Source of the DNA: Pseudomonadota bacterium
Lineage (GTDB): Bacteria; Pseudomonadota; Gammaproteobacteria; Arenicellales; Poriferihabitantaceae
NCBI GenBank assembly: GCA_024226105.1
Contig: JAAELZ010000732.1
Coordinates: 1 to 14,114, forward strand
Length of the DNA: 14,114 nt
Reading direction: 5' to 3'
Position 1 is the first letter of the stretch. The number at the start of each line of letters is the position of its first letter. Shown here in pieces: positions 1-7,191 of the stretch. A program made the position numbers and the translations under genes. The notes under the pieces are model-generated. The model saw only the letters and a list, made by a program, of their open reading frames with translations, had not been told where the DNA came from and made no database searches.

Positions 1-2
1 AA

Positions 3-68
3 GATGGTACAACCGTATTAACACACTCCAGGGGAGATGACGGTAGCGTGATCATCAGCTCCATTTAG
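3..68 (+). CDS. possible C-terminal end of a gene starting outside the window
   Basis: The third frame is open from the left edge and ends in TAG at 66-68, giving a tail that reads DGTTVLTHSRGDDGSVIISS followed by I. Its composition is protein-like, with Gly/Asp turns and a beta-type ending, whereas the other two plus frames stop at 21 and 40. Only 21 codons are visible, so no family can be named and the frame may be open by chance. The next gene starts 136 bases downstream. Confidence 0.3.
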   Translation, partial: DGTTVLTHSRGDDGSVIISSI

Positions 69-203
69 CCTTCCCGATAAGCCCTGAACAATGGTCAGTC
101 AAGCCTGCCTGGATACAGGAGTAATATTTTGTGTCCAGCGGAGTGTGTACCAGGGCTTGAACATTTAGAGCATATTTGCAACAGTATTTCCGGGTAGCGC
201 GTT

Positions 204-1793
204 ATGTCGAACCCCTATGATCTAACCGCCTACCCGAGCCGCCCGATTCCAGGGTCTCATCCGGGCAGGCTATCAAGCAACAGCCTGCTATTTGGATTGC
301 GTACCGCATCGCTGGCGTCAGCACGCATCCTGGAGATCGGTTGTGCCACTGGCGACAACATTATCCCCCTGGCGCTTCATTTTCCTGAGGCTCATTTCAC
401 AGGCTTTGACTATTCGGCAAAACAGATTGCAGCGGGACAAAAGCAGATAGCTGCGCTGGGTTTGGACAATGTTCGACTCGTGCTCGAGTCCATAGAAAAA
501 TGGGAATCAGAGCCGGCCACACAGACATTTGATTACATCCTGTGTCACGGAGTATTTTCATGGGTTAAGGAAGAATTACAGGAGAAAATATTTAGCCTGT
601 GCGCAAAACAGTTACACCCCGATGGGGTAGCGTATATCAGCTACAATGTCTACCCCGGGTGGAACGCGGTCAATACCCTGCGTGAAATGATGCTGTGGGC
701 TACGCGCGATATTGATGACCCCGGACAGAAAGTGTCCAAGGCGCGAGAGGTTGTCACCAACATGGCCAACGGTTTTGACGACAAAGTGTTTCCGTATGAA
801 TATGCCCAGGATTTTAAGATAAAGGTCGCAGACCTGTCGAAACACGATGATGGTTACCTCGCGCACGAGTATCTGGAGGACGAGAACCTGCCCGTTTATT
901 TTTATCAGTTTGTTGAGCGCGCTCGTTCGCATCAGCTCAAATATCTGACAGAATCAAGTCTTTCAGATATTTCAACCGTCGGCCTGCCACAGCCTTTCGC
1001 GGGCCAGTTAGCCAATAACACGGATATCGTTAATCTTGGCCAGCATATAGACTTTATTCGCAATACCCGCTTTCGTCAAAGTATCCTCTGTCATGCAGAG
1101 CGCATTCCCAATCGCAATATCCGCGCAGACGCGATCGAACAGTTTTACATCCAACTCGAGGCGACACCGGGCAAAAGCGATCTGAGCATTGATAATGCTT
1201 CGCGCATCCGGCAACTGGAACTGAAAATAGACGACGTTACCGTAAATATCGACATTAAAAATGCCATCATTTGCATTGCCCTGCTGCATGAACGCAGATT
1301 TCAACCCATCTCCTACCAGGAGCTTTGCCGGTTGATGGTGGAACATAGCTGCTTACATGATATTCAGAATGTGCGGCAATTTCTCAATAATGAGATGAGC
1401 CTGATAAGCCTGGTGCTGGCGGGCGTATTCACCATACACTCGAGTCCCGGTCCTTACGTAGTAAACGTTTTCGAACGGCCCGAGGCCTGCCGCCTGATTC
1501 GATACCAGCTTGATGCAGGCCAGGACTGGGTTTCAACTGGAAAACATAAGTCCCGGCGCGTTGATGTATTCGACAGTTTCCTGCTCGCTGCGCTGGATGG
1601 GCACCATAAGCTGGAGGATTTGTGCAAGCTTGTTTCCGGGGCGGTCGAAAAGGGAAGCATCTCGCTGCCTGGGTCAGCCGAGCAGAATACCGTCCCCGAT
1701 TCAAACCCTTCTGTGAATTCAGAAGAGGTAATCAGCGCAGCAGTCACCAATGCCTTGCAGCGCTACGCGCATGATGGTTGCCTGGTTGCATAA
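204..1793 (+). CDS. class I SAM-dependent methyltransferase with methyltransferase regulatory domain (protein-lysine methyltransferase-like)
   Basis: This is a predicted cytoplasmic methyl transfer enzyme using S-adenosylmethionine. The opening PYDLTAYPSRPIPGSHPGRL and LLFGL match the conserved leader of the methyltransferase regulatory-domain family. The Rossmann SAM-binding motif ILEIGCATG is at residues 42-50, the acidic strand end GFDYS near 67-71, and the motif FDYILCHGVFSW at 109-120, followed by SYNVYPGW near 146-153. Residues about 220-320 correspond to the regulatory domain, and the last 150 or so residues resemble the winged-helix C-terminal part of rickettsial PKMT-type proteins. 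The 529-aa length is normal for the long members. The ATG at 204 has no strong ribosome binding site, but the conserved leader begins immediately after it. The substrate cannot be told: relatives of this architecture methylate lysines of surface proteins in Rickettsia, but many are uncharacterised. No partner gene is adjacent. Confidence 0.85.
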   Translation: MSNPYDLTAYPSRPIPGSHPGRLSSNSLLFGLRTASLASARILEIGCATGDNIIPLALHFPEAHFTGFDYSAKQIAAGQKQIAALGLDNVRLVLESIEKWESEPATQTFDYILCHGVFSWVKEELQEKIFSLCAKQLHPDGVAYISYNVYPGWNAVNTLREMMLWATRDIDDPGQKVSKAREVVTNMANGFDDKVFPYEYAQDFKIKVADLSKHDDGYLAHEYLEDENLPVYFYQFVERARSHQLKYLTESSLSDISTVGLPQPFAGQLANNTDIVNLGQHIDFIRNTRFRQSILCHAERIPNRNIRADAIEQFYIQLEATPGKSDLSIDNASRIRQLELKIDDVTVNIDIKNAIICIALLHERRFQPISYQELCRLMVEHSCLHDIQNVRQFLNNEMSLISLVLAGVFTIHSSPGPYVVNVFERPEACRLIRYQLDAGQDWVSTGKHKSRRVDVFDSFLLAALDGHHKLEDLCKLVSGAVEKGSISLPGSAEQNTVPDSNPSVNSEEVISAAVTNALQRYAHDGCLVA

Positions 1794-2084
1794 ATGAGAA
1801 GTAGTTCGTCAGAAGCACCAAAATGTCTGCTCCGCCGTATAAATCGGGCATTCGAGGATTCAAACTGGTTGTTTGCTTAGTTCACCACCCTTATGTGGTT
1901 ATGAACTGCGCTATTTACCATCTATACGCGGGTTTGCTCAGCCGTTAACAACCGACGAGTAGCGGCATACTGTTTTCTGTAAGTGAGAAAAATTCAAAAA
2001 ATCCTGTCGGCTAATACAATATACATTCCCCCCAGGCGCTACAATCTGACGGCATATCTGCTACTAACTGACGAGGAAACTATC
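1794..2084. other. intergenic spacer with a weak hairpin
   Basis: This is the spacer between the methyltransferase stop and the preferred start of the DUF4279-like gene. A hairpin can form at 1880-1906 (GTTCA...CCAC / GTGG...TGAAC, with a small bulge). It has no T-tract, so it is at best a weak end for the methyltransferase transcript. A 28-codon frame starts directly after the methyltransferase stop (1794-1880) but has no support. No RNA gene or clear promoter can be defended. Confidence 0.35.
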
Positions 2085-2510
2085 TTGACTTCAAATAAAG
2101 GACGGGCACACTTCACGCTCGCTGGTTATCATTTCAATCCCGATGACATCACACGCCTGCTTGGCATAGAACCCACCTCAGTCAATCGAGCCGGTGCACG
2201 TAGCGGGCTGGACAAACCTGTCATCAGCTCATGGGAATTATCAACGGATACTGTCACCAGTGATGTGGACGATGTCGATATTTATGCCTTGACAGATTTC
2301 ATCATCAAGCAGCTGGAGCCTATTGAAGAAAAAATCCTGGACGTGTGTAAAAGCCACAATTTGTCTCCGAGAATGGGCGTCGTGCTGACTTTATCTGTAG
2401 ATAAAGATGAATCAAGCCCCGAGGTAGGCTTTGGCGCCAGAACCATCCGTTTCCTGGCAGATATTGGTGCGTTTATTGATGTGGACTATCAGCTTTCTGA
2501 GCGAATATAA
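2085..2510 (+). CDS. DUF4279-like small protein
   Basis: This is a small, probably cytosolic protein of unknown function. With the TTG start at 2085 it has 141 residues and begins MTSNKGRAHFTLAGYHFNPD. The segment of beta strand, then DDITRLLGIEPTSVNRAG, then SSWEL is the N-terminal signature of DUF4279 proteins. It is followed by a helix (ALTDFIIKQLEPIEEKIL) and the beta-strand segment VVLTLSVDKDESSPEVGFGA. TTG 2085 was chosen because GAGGA (2073-2077) sits at good spacing and because family homology begins just after it. An in-frame GTG at 1983 would add 34 residues, but it lacks a Shine-Dalgarno sequence and the extra residues look non-coding. The gene is convergent with the TPR gene (59 bases between stops). 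No function can be assigned; the domain call comes from remembered family features and was not searched. Confidence 0.7.
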   Translation: MTSNKGRAHFTLAGYHFNPDDITRLLGIEPTSVNRAGARSGLDKPVISSWELSTDTVTSDVDDVDIYALTDFIIKQLEPIEEKILDVCKSHNLSPRMGVVLTLSVDKDESSPEVGFGARTIRFLADIGAFIDVDYQLSERI

Positions 2511-2569
2511 AAGGGGCCTCGTGTTATCTTCTTGACGAGCTCATAAAACAGATCAGAGATTCCCTGAAT

Positions 2570-3604
2570 TTAACCCTTACTGCTAAGCGCGTTTACCAGT
2601 AGCTGCGCCTTCTTCAGCTGCTCCTCGCAGTGCTTTAAACACAGTGGTTGCAAAGAGGCATGAAATAACTCGGGAATCAATTCAAAATCATCTGCTGCCT
2701 CTTCCGCTAAAGCCAGATCTTTGGTTAATTCAGCCAGCTCCGCTTTTGCCGTAGATTTATTTACCCTGCATATTACTGCCAGATGTATGGGAAGCTGCTG
2801 CTCCATGCATATAGTCAAAGCCGTGTCATAAGACTTTATTGCCTCTTCCAGGCGCTCTGGATTTTTTTCTGATTCCGCTAAATGATGCAGTACTGCACCG
2901 CGATTATTATGCGTAGCGGTTAATTCCAGAGCCTCTGTATCTGCGTCGAGCCCGGTAAGGGCGTTCTTATAGGCGACCACAGACTTTTGAAAATTTCGAT
3001 TGCCTTTCAAAAGCTTGCCATATGCATGAAAAGTAGCGCCCAGTTGATGCATGGTTGATGCCCACTCCAACGGCATCTGTTCTCGAGTCCATACCAGTAA
3101 CACCTTAGTATAGGCATCAACAGAAGCGTTCAATAATTTCGGGGCACTCTCCTGCCGGCCGAGCGCCTGTTTTGCAGTGCCCAGGTTATATTGGGTTGCT
3201 GCCCAGTCGAAGGGTGAGGTTTCGCGCTTAAACTCTTCTAAGGCATGATTAAAACACTGGATTGCCTTTTCATACAGTTCAACATCTCTGTGTTGTTGCC
3301 CCAGCGCCCCGAGTATATTGCCAAGATTATTCTGTGTTGCGGCCCAGCCTGCTGGCCCCTGCTCACGATATTGATCTGTCAGGGATCCCTCAAGTGCCTG
3401 ACGTGCAGTTTCAAGAAAGTTGACGCTGAAACGATGCTGCTCAAAATTACCCCGGGTGTGAAGGAAATTATCAGCTACCGTTATCCTGTTATCCGGGCTT
3501 GCGGTTTCAGCTAAGGCTTCACCAAGCATGTCTATGGAACTCGCAACTGCACGCTCCAGGGCTTTATTGTCCGGGTAGAACAGATAATTATTGGAGTATT
3601 TCAT
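2570..3604 (-). CDS. TPR-like repeat protein
   Basis: This 344-aa soluble protein is built of tetratricopeptide-like repeats and is probably a protein-protein interaction scaffold. At least four units of about 45-48 residues can be seen. Three begin with the recurring pattern GWAATQNNLG, DWAATQYNLG, EWASTMHQLG, and a fourth has LTATHNNRG. Each continues with a second helix such as YEKAIQCFNHAL or LEEAIKSYDTAL. The units span roughly residues 84-275, with a helical N-terminal section and a helical C-terminal tail. No catalytic domain or signal peptide is visible. Its ATG follows directly on the TAA of the SlyD-like gene (TAAATG) and there is no separate ribosome binding site, so translation is probably coupled to that gene. 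Co-expression with a folding factor suggests an assembly or adaptor role; this is inference. Confidence 0.8.
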   Translation of the reverse strand: MKYSNNYLFYPDNKALERAVASSIDMLGEALAETASPDNRITVADNFLHTRGNFEQHRFSVNFLETARQALEGSLTDQYREQGPAGWAATQNNLGNILGALGQQHRDVELYEKAIQCFNHALEEFKRETSPFDWAATQYNLGTAKQALGRQESAPKLLNASVDAYTKVLLVWTREQMPLEWASTMHQLGATFHAYGKLLKGNRNFQKSVVAYKNALTGLDADTEALELTATHNNRGAVLHHLAESEKNPERLEEAIKSYDTALTICMEQQLPIHLAVICRVNKSTAKAELAELTKDLALAEEAADDFELIPELFHASLQPLCLKHCEEQLKKAQLLVNALSSKG

Positions 3605-4111
3605 TTAGGCCCGATCGAGTATTTCATTTAATTCCGGATCGGCATCTACAGCTCCACCAAGATCAATTTCTTCATCGGTCGCTTCACGTATAGATAACAC
3701 CTCCAATACGAATGTGACGTCTCTGCCACACAACGGGTTATTACCATCGACGGTTAATGTTTTGTCATCGAATCGGGTAACGATAAAGGATCTGGGTTCA
3801 CCTTTTTCATTTTCCATGGTGATGGTCATACCAATCTCCCGATACTCTTCAGGAACATTTTCAATTTGATCGGTAAACACCAGCGATTCGTCTCTCTCAC
3901 CATAGAGCAGTGTAGTGTCAATTGGAATTTCGACGATGTCACCGGCTTTTTTTCCATCCAGTTCTTTGGTCACCTGCTCATTCAGAATATCATTCACGCC
4001 ATGAACATAACCCAGCGGGTAATCAACCGTGACAAGCACATCACTGGTTTTGTTATCGATAACTTTATAATTTAGTTCGACGAATTTTTCGTTTTGAATT
4101 GTGTCTGACAT
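3605..4111 (-). CDS. SlyD-like FKBP-type peptidyl-prolyl cis-trans isomerase without metal-binding tail
   Basis: This is a predicted cytoplasmic prolyl isomerase and chaperone. With ATG 4111 it has 168 residues. It has the split FKBP domain of the SlyD family: PLGYVHG at residues 32-38 (E. coli SlyD has PLDYLHG), then ELDGKKAGD, then LLYGERDE near 68-75. An insert-in-flap segment of about 50 residues comes next, followed by the returning FKBP strands TVDGNNPLCGRDVTFVLEVL and IREATDEEI, a very typical SlyD ending. After this E. coli SlyD has a His/Cys-rich tail for nickel; here the protein ends in an acidic stretch with no such tail, so a nickel-delivery role is unlikely. A TTG six codons upstream (4129) extends the frame but overlaps the preceding gene. 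The ATG at 4111 starts 2 nt after that gene's stop and fits the family N-terminus. Confidence 0.88.
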   Translation of the reverse strand: MSDTIQNEKFVELNYKVIDNKTSDVLVTVDYPLGYVHGVNDILNEQVTKELDGKKAGDIVEIPIDTTLLYGERDESLVFTDQIENVPEEYREIGMTITMENEKGEPRSFIVTRFDDKTLTVDGNNPLCGRDVTFVLEVLSIREATDEEIDLGGAVDADPELNEILDRA

Positions 4112-4113
4112 AA

Positions 4114-4464
4114 TTAGAACAGCGTGCAACCAAAAATTTTCACCTTGTCCTTTTCATAACCCAGCACCAGCCTGCCCAGCCATTCACCTTTATCCCTGGA
4201 GTTAATCTGTTTATATAGCACTGTGACATATTCACCGCGGCGTATAATGCCAAGATACTCATAGTCTTCCGACAGATTCTTCGCAAGGTCGCTTCTTGCA
4301 AACTGCTTGCCCATCTCTATTTCATTCGCGCCCATTTTCATATCAGTTGAAAAGTTTCGGGTGAAAGCACCGTAGTTTTTTTCGTTAGAGTACTTAACAA
4401 GATCCGCCCACATCGGATGTGCCAACTCCAGTATCTCTTCATCAGTTTTTTCAATAATATTCAT
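4114..4464 (-). CDS. unrecognised 116-aa protein
   Basis: I do not recognise this family. The first half is acidic and helical (TDEEILELAHPMWADLVKYS, then a Gly/Phe-containing segment). The second half alternates strands (YLGIIRRGEYVTVLYKQI, WLGRLVLGYE, KVKIFGCTLF). This helix-then-beta-sheet order is reminiscent of NTF2/cystatin-like folds, but that is a guess from pattern only. There is no signal peptide or membrane segment. The start is well supported by GGAG at 8-nt spacing from the ATG. It is the first gene of a three-gene minus-strand cluster with the SlyD-like isomerase (2 nt downstream) and the TPR protein. It lies just after the aprA terminator, so it probably has its own promoter in 4465-4535. 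Confidence 0.75.
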   Translation of the reverse strand: MNIIEKTDEEILELAHPMWADLVKYSNEKNYGAFTRNFSTDMKMGANEIEMGKQFARSDLAKNLSEDYEYLGIIRRGEYVTVLYKQINSRDKGEWLGRLVLGYEKDKVKIFGCTLF

Positions 4465-4511
4465 CTATATATCTCCATTAAAAAACGAGTATGTTTTCTA
4501 ATATTGTCTAT

Positions 4512-4530
4512 AGCGTGCTCAAATCACGCT
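4512..4530. promoter_or_regulatory. short inverted repeat upstream of the three-gene cluster
   Basis: AGCGTG (4512-4517) and CACGCT (4525-4530) form a perfect 6-bp inverted repeat around CTCAAAT. It lies between the aprA terminator and the start of the 116-aa gene, where that gene's promoter should be. It could be an operator or a small hairpin. No promoter boxes can be assigned with confidence. Confidence 0.3.
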
Positions 4531-4536
4531 CAAAAT

Positions 4537-4572
4537 ATAAAAAAAGGACCAACACTCAACATGCCGGTCCTT
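4537..4572 (-). terminator. rho-independent terminator of the aprMBA operon
   Basis: On the minus strand, AAGGACC (4572-4566) pairs perfectly with GGTCCTT (4550-4544) around a 15-nt loop. A run of T follows directly (4545-4539 reads as seven T, two of them in the stem), then ATATTTT. It lies 50 bases past the aprA stop and before the next codirectional gene, so it separates the apr operon from the slyD-like cluster. Confidence 0.85.
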
Positions 4573-4621
4573 CAGTAACGCAAATAGCTTACCTGGCTTG
4601 TGGAATCAAGCCTCTATTTGC

Positions 4622-6493
4622 TTACTTTTCTTCATCACCTACCAGGTGGTAAAGAGGTGCTTTCTCCATCGTGTACTCACCCGTCCCGGGATCACGATGA
4701 GAAACTGTCAGTACGTGCCAGTTTTCATCATCAAGCTTCATCGCATCACCACGATAGTAGTAACCAGGCCAACGTGTCTCCTTACGGAACAGGGTATGCT
4801 GAAATACACTTTCAGAAGTCAGGTAACGGTGCTTCAGTTCCCAGGCACGTAGAAGCTCATGGATATCTTCAGCAGCGATTTTTTCCAGATCTTCTCCGAA
4901 AATCTTCATCTTCTTAAGACCGATTTGAAGAAGCTTTTCGTTGGTCATGTAGTTTACACCAAAACCACCACAATACTCGTCCATCATCTTCTGCAGACGA
5001 TCAAGACCTTGTCTTGGGTTGATATAGTTTGGATTAACCGAACCTGCAACAATTTCGTTTCGGCCTACCGTATAAGTTTCCAATGGCTTGTAGATTTCTG
5101 TTTTGCGATCTTCAATCTGCTTTTCAGAAACACGGATGCCGTCTGCTTTGCCATCATCGATATATTTGATGGCAGCTTTAGCAGCCAGACGTCCTTCTGT
5201 GAAAGAACCCGATGAGAATGCGTGTGGTGTACCACCTACCGCATCACCCGCGCCAAACAAACCTTCGACCGTGGTCATACGGTTGTAGCCCCAGAAATAT
5301 TCATCAGGGGAAACATCTTCCGGGCCGGAACACCATGCACCACAGCCCGTGGCGTGTGAACCCATTACGTATGGCTCGGAAGTCGTCAGTTCCGGGTTCT
5401 CGTATTTCGGATCAACGTCCGTTGCCGCCCAAAGTACCGCCTGACCAACCGTCATGCCCAGGAAGTTGTGCCAGCCGATCTCTTCAAGATGCGGATCCTG
5501 GAACGCTTCCATGGTCACCATGTGGATTGGACCACGTCCGGCGTTAACCTCATTGATAAAGGCGTGGTTACGCAAACAGGTCGGGATCGGCTTGTGAGAC
5601 AGGTGCTGACCTTCCGTATCGAGGTATTCTTTACCTACCATTTCAGTCAGAGCCGGGAACCACTTGGATTCATACTCCTCGCCCAGACCGTTTTGTGTGT
5701 AAGTCTTGAGGTGTAGAAAATAGGCGCCTACCGGACCGTAACCATCTTTGAATCGAGCCAGTACGATACGGTTTTCCATTTGCGTCATCTTCGCGCCTGC
5801 TTCGATCATAAGACCATACGCAGAACCTGATGACCAAGGCGCATACCATACACGACCCGCGCCTTCACCAACTGAACGCGGCTTAAAGATGTTGGAGGCA
5901 CCACCGGCACCACAGACAACAGTTTTGGATTTGAACACGTGGTAATTACCGGTGCGCACATTGAAGCCTACAGCACCCGCGACACGGTTCTCCTTGGCTT
6001 CATCCATCAACATATGGGTTACGCAAATACGGTTGAATACCTTGTCAGCTGATTTTTTCGCTGCTTCTGCAACAATCGGCTTGTATGATTCACCGTGAAT
6101 CATGATCTGCCAGCGACCTTCACGCAGGTAGTGCCCGGTGTCAGGGTTTTTCATCAACGGCAGGCCCCACTCTTCAAACTGATGAACAGCCGAATCAACA
6201 TGACGCGCCATATCGAATGCGAGATCTTCACGAACCATACCCATCAGATCCATACGCGCATAACGCACGTGATCTTCCGGGTTGTTCTCGCCCCAGCGTG
6301 TACCCATGTAACAGTTGATAGCATACAGGCCCTGGGCTACCGCACCAGAACGATCAATGTTTGCTTTTTCAGCAATGACAATTTTCTTGTCCTTGCCCCA
6401 ATACCTTGCTTCAAATGCCGCGCCGGTACCGCCGAGGCCCGCACCCGCAACTAAGACGTCAATATCGTCTTCAATAATTGTCTTGTAACCCAT
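4622..6493 (-). CDS. aprA: adenylylsulfate reductase, alpha subunit (AprA)
   Basis: This is the FAD-containing catalytic subunit of dissimilatory APS reductase. In sulfur oxidisers the enzyme converts sulfite and AMP to APS, releasing two electrons; sulfate reducers run it in reverse. The N-terminal dinucleotide-binding motif VLVAGAGLGGTGAAFEA is at about residues 14-30, followed by EKANIDRSGAVAQGLYAINC, a characteristic AprA segment. The later FAD motif VEGLFGAGDAVGG and SSGSFTEGRLAAKAA place it in the fumarate reductase/AprA flavoprotein superfamily. The C-terminal region RWPGYYYRGDAMKLDDENW is also typical of AprA. The length of 623 aa is as expected. The ATG overlaps the aprB stop by one base (TGATG), so translation is coupled and the subunits are made together. 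It is the last gene of the operon, with a terminator 50 bases downstream. Confidence 0.97.
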   Translation of the reverse strand: MGYKTIIEDDIDVLVAGAGLGGTGAAFEARYWGKDKKIVIAEKANIDRSGAVAQGLYAINCYMGTRWGENNPEDHVRYARMDLMGMVREDLAFDMARHVDSAVHQFEEWGLPLMKNPDTGHYLREGRWQIMIHGESYKPIVAEAAKKSADKVFNRICVTHMLMDEAKENRVAGAVGFNVRTGNYHVFKSKTVVCGAGGASNIFKPRSVGEGAGRVWYAPWSSGSAYGLMIEAGAKMTQMENRIVLARFKDGYGPVGAYFLHLKTYTQNGLGEEYESKWFPALTEMVGKEYLDTEGQHLSHKPIPTCLRNHAFINEVNAGRGPIHMVTMEAFQDPHLEEIGWHNFLGMTVGQAVLWAATDVDPKYENPELTTSEPYVMGSHATGCGAWCSGPEDVSPDEYFWGYNRMTTVEGLFGAGDAVGGTPHAFSSGSFTEGRLAAKAAIKYIDDGKADGIRVSEKQIEDRKTEIYKPLETYTVGRNEIVAGSVNPNYINPRQGLDRLQKMMDEYCGGFGVNYMTNEKLLQIGLKKMKIFGEDLEKIAAEDIHELLRAWELKHRYLTSESVFQHTLFRKETRWPGYYYRGDAMKLDDENWHVLTVSHRDPGTGEYTMEKAPLYHLVGDEEK

Positions 6494-6975
6494 CAGTAGT
6501 AAACCCCTTCTTTAAGTGTCAAGCCGTTTGATTCAAGCGTATGTAACCCGCCATCATCCATGCGGACATACTTAGGCTCGTTAAATAGCAGCTCACTTTT
6601 ACGCATCTCATCACCGGGAGCAGACTCATTAGCGAGCTGCGGTATGCCTGTACCCCAGGGCTTGGTGGTGATAGGCGCCAGTAGATCCATGTCTTTTTTG
6701 CCGTTGCGAAACTTGATGCGCCAGGCAATGGTACCTTTTTCCTCATCACGAATTACGCGTACCGAGTGGCCCAGCGGGGCGAAATCTGCATAACCGCGCA
6801 CATCAATCGCCTGATGTGGGCAAGCCTTTACGCAGGAATAACACTCCCAGCACATGTTAGGTTCAATGTTGTAAGCACGACGAAGCGTTTTATCGATGTG
6901 CATGATGTCAGATGGGCAGATATCAACACACTGTCCACAACCATCACAACGAGTCATATATACAAAAGTTGGCAT
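6493..6975 (-). CDS. aprB: adenylylsulfate reductase, beta subunit (AprB)
   Basis: This is the electron-transfer subunit of APS reductase. It carries two [4Fe-4S] clusters and passes electrons from the AprA flavin to the membrane. The cysteine motifs are C10-x2-C13-x2-C16-x3-C20 (CDGCGQCVDICP) and C42-x2-C45-x2-C48-x3-C52 (CWECYSCVKACP), the expected eight ligands. The rest of the 160-aa protein is the beta-rich region and C-terminal tail that wraps AprA in known structures (family knowledge). Upstream of the ATG the minus strand reads AAGAGAGAATATT, an acceptable ribosome binding site. aprA starts on its stop codon. A 216-bp gap separates it from aprM, unusually long within an operon. Confidence 0.96.
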   Translation of the reverse strand: MPTFVYMTRCDGCGQCVDICPSDIMHIDKTLRRAYNIEPNMCWECYSCVKACPHQAIDVRGYADFAPLGHSVRVIRDEEKGTIAWRIKFRNGKKDMDLLAPITTKPWGTGIPQLANESAPGDEMRKSELLFNEPKYVRMDDGGLHTLESNGLTLKEGVYY

Positions 6976-7191
6976 AATATTCTCTCTTTCTTAAGTAATC
7001 GTTAAATTAATGTTAGGCCGGATATTTCATGAATTTACGTGATGATCGCGCAGGATATTGATGTTACAGTGACCCTTGCAAATCAAATTAGGCTGATTGA
7101 GCGCCGTACTCGTGTGTACGGTCGATTGAAGAAAATTTGCTGTAGTATCAATAGACAAGTGAGAGCGCGTTATATTCATGAATTATTCGGG
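6976..7191 (-). promoter_or_regulatory. aprM-aprB intergenic region with hairpin and repeated palindromes
   Basis: This 216-bp spacer interrupts the otherwise compact operon. It contains a perfect 6-bp hairpin (CCGTAC 7104-7109 / GTACGG 7116-7121, loop of 6). Two palindromic boxes share TTCATGAATT, one at about 7026-7036 and one at 7174-7184. The hairpin has no T-tract on the minus strand, so it is not a standard terminator. The region could carry a second promoter for aprBA, a processing site or an operator pair; nothing visible decides between these. Confidence 0.4.

Noticed and set aside
76..156. Possible terminator from AGCCCT (79-84) pairing with AGGGCT (151-156)
   Set aside because: The loop is over 60 bases and there is no T-tract, so it is not a credible terminator.
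1794..1880. 28-codon frame starting right after the methyltransferase stop (TAAATG)
   Set aside because: The coupling geometry is suggestive, but the Ser/Arg-rich product is short and resembles nothing known.
4859..5547. Long plus-strand frames opposite aprA
   Set aside because: aprA is certain on the minus strand, and these frames are its antisense shadows with no ribosome binding sites or family features.
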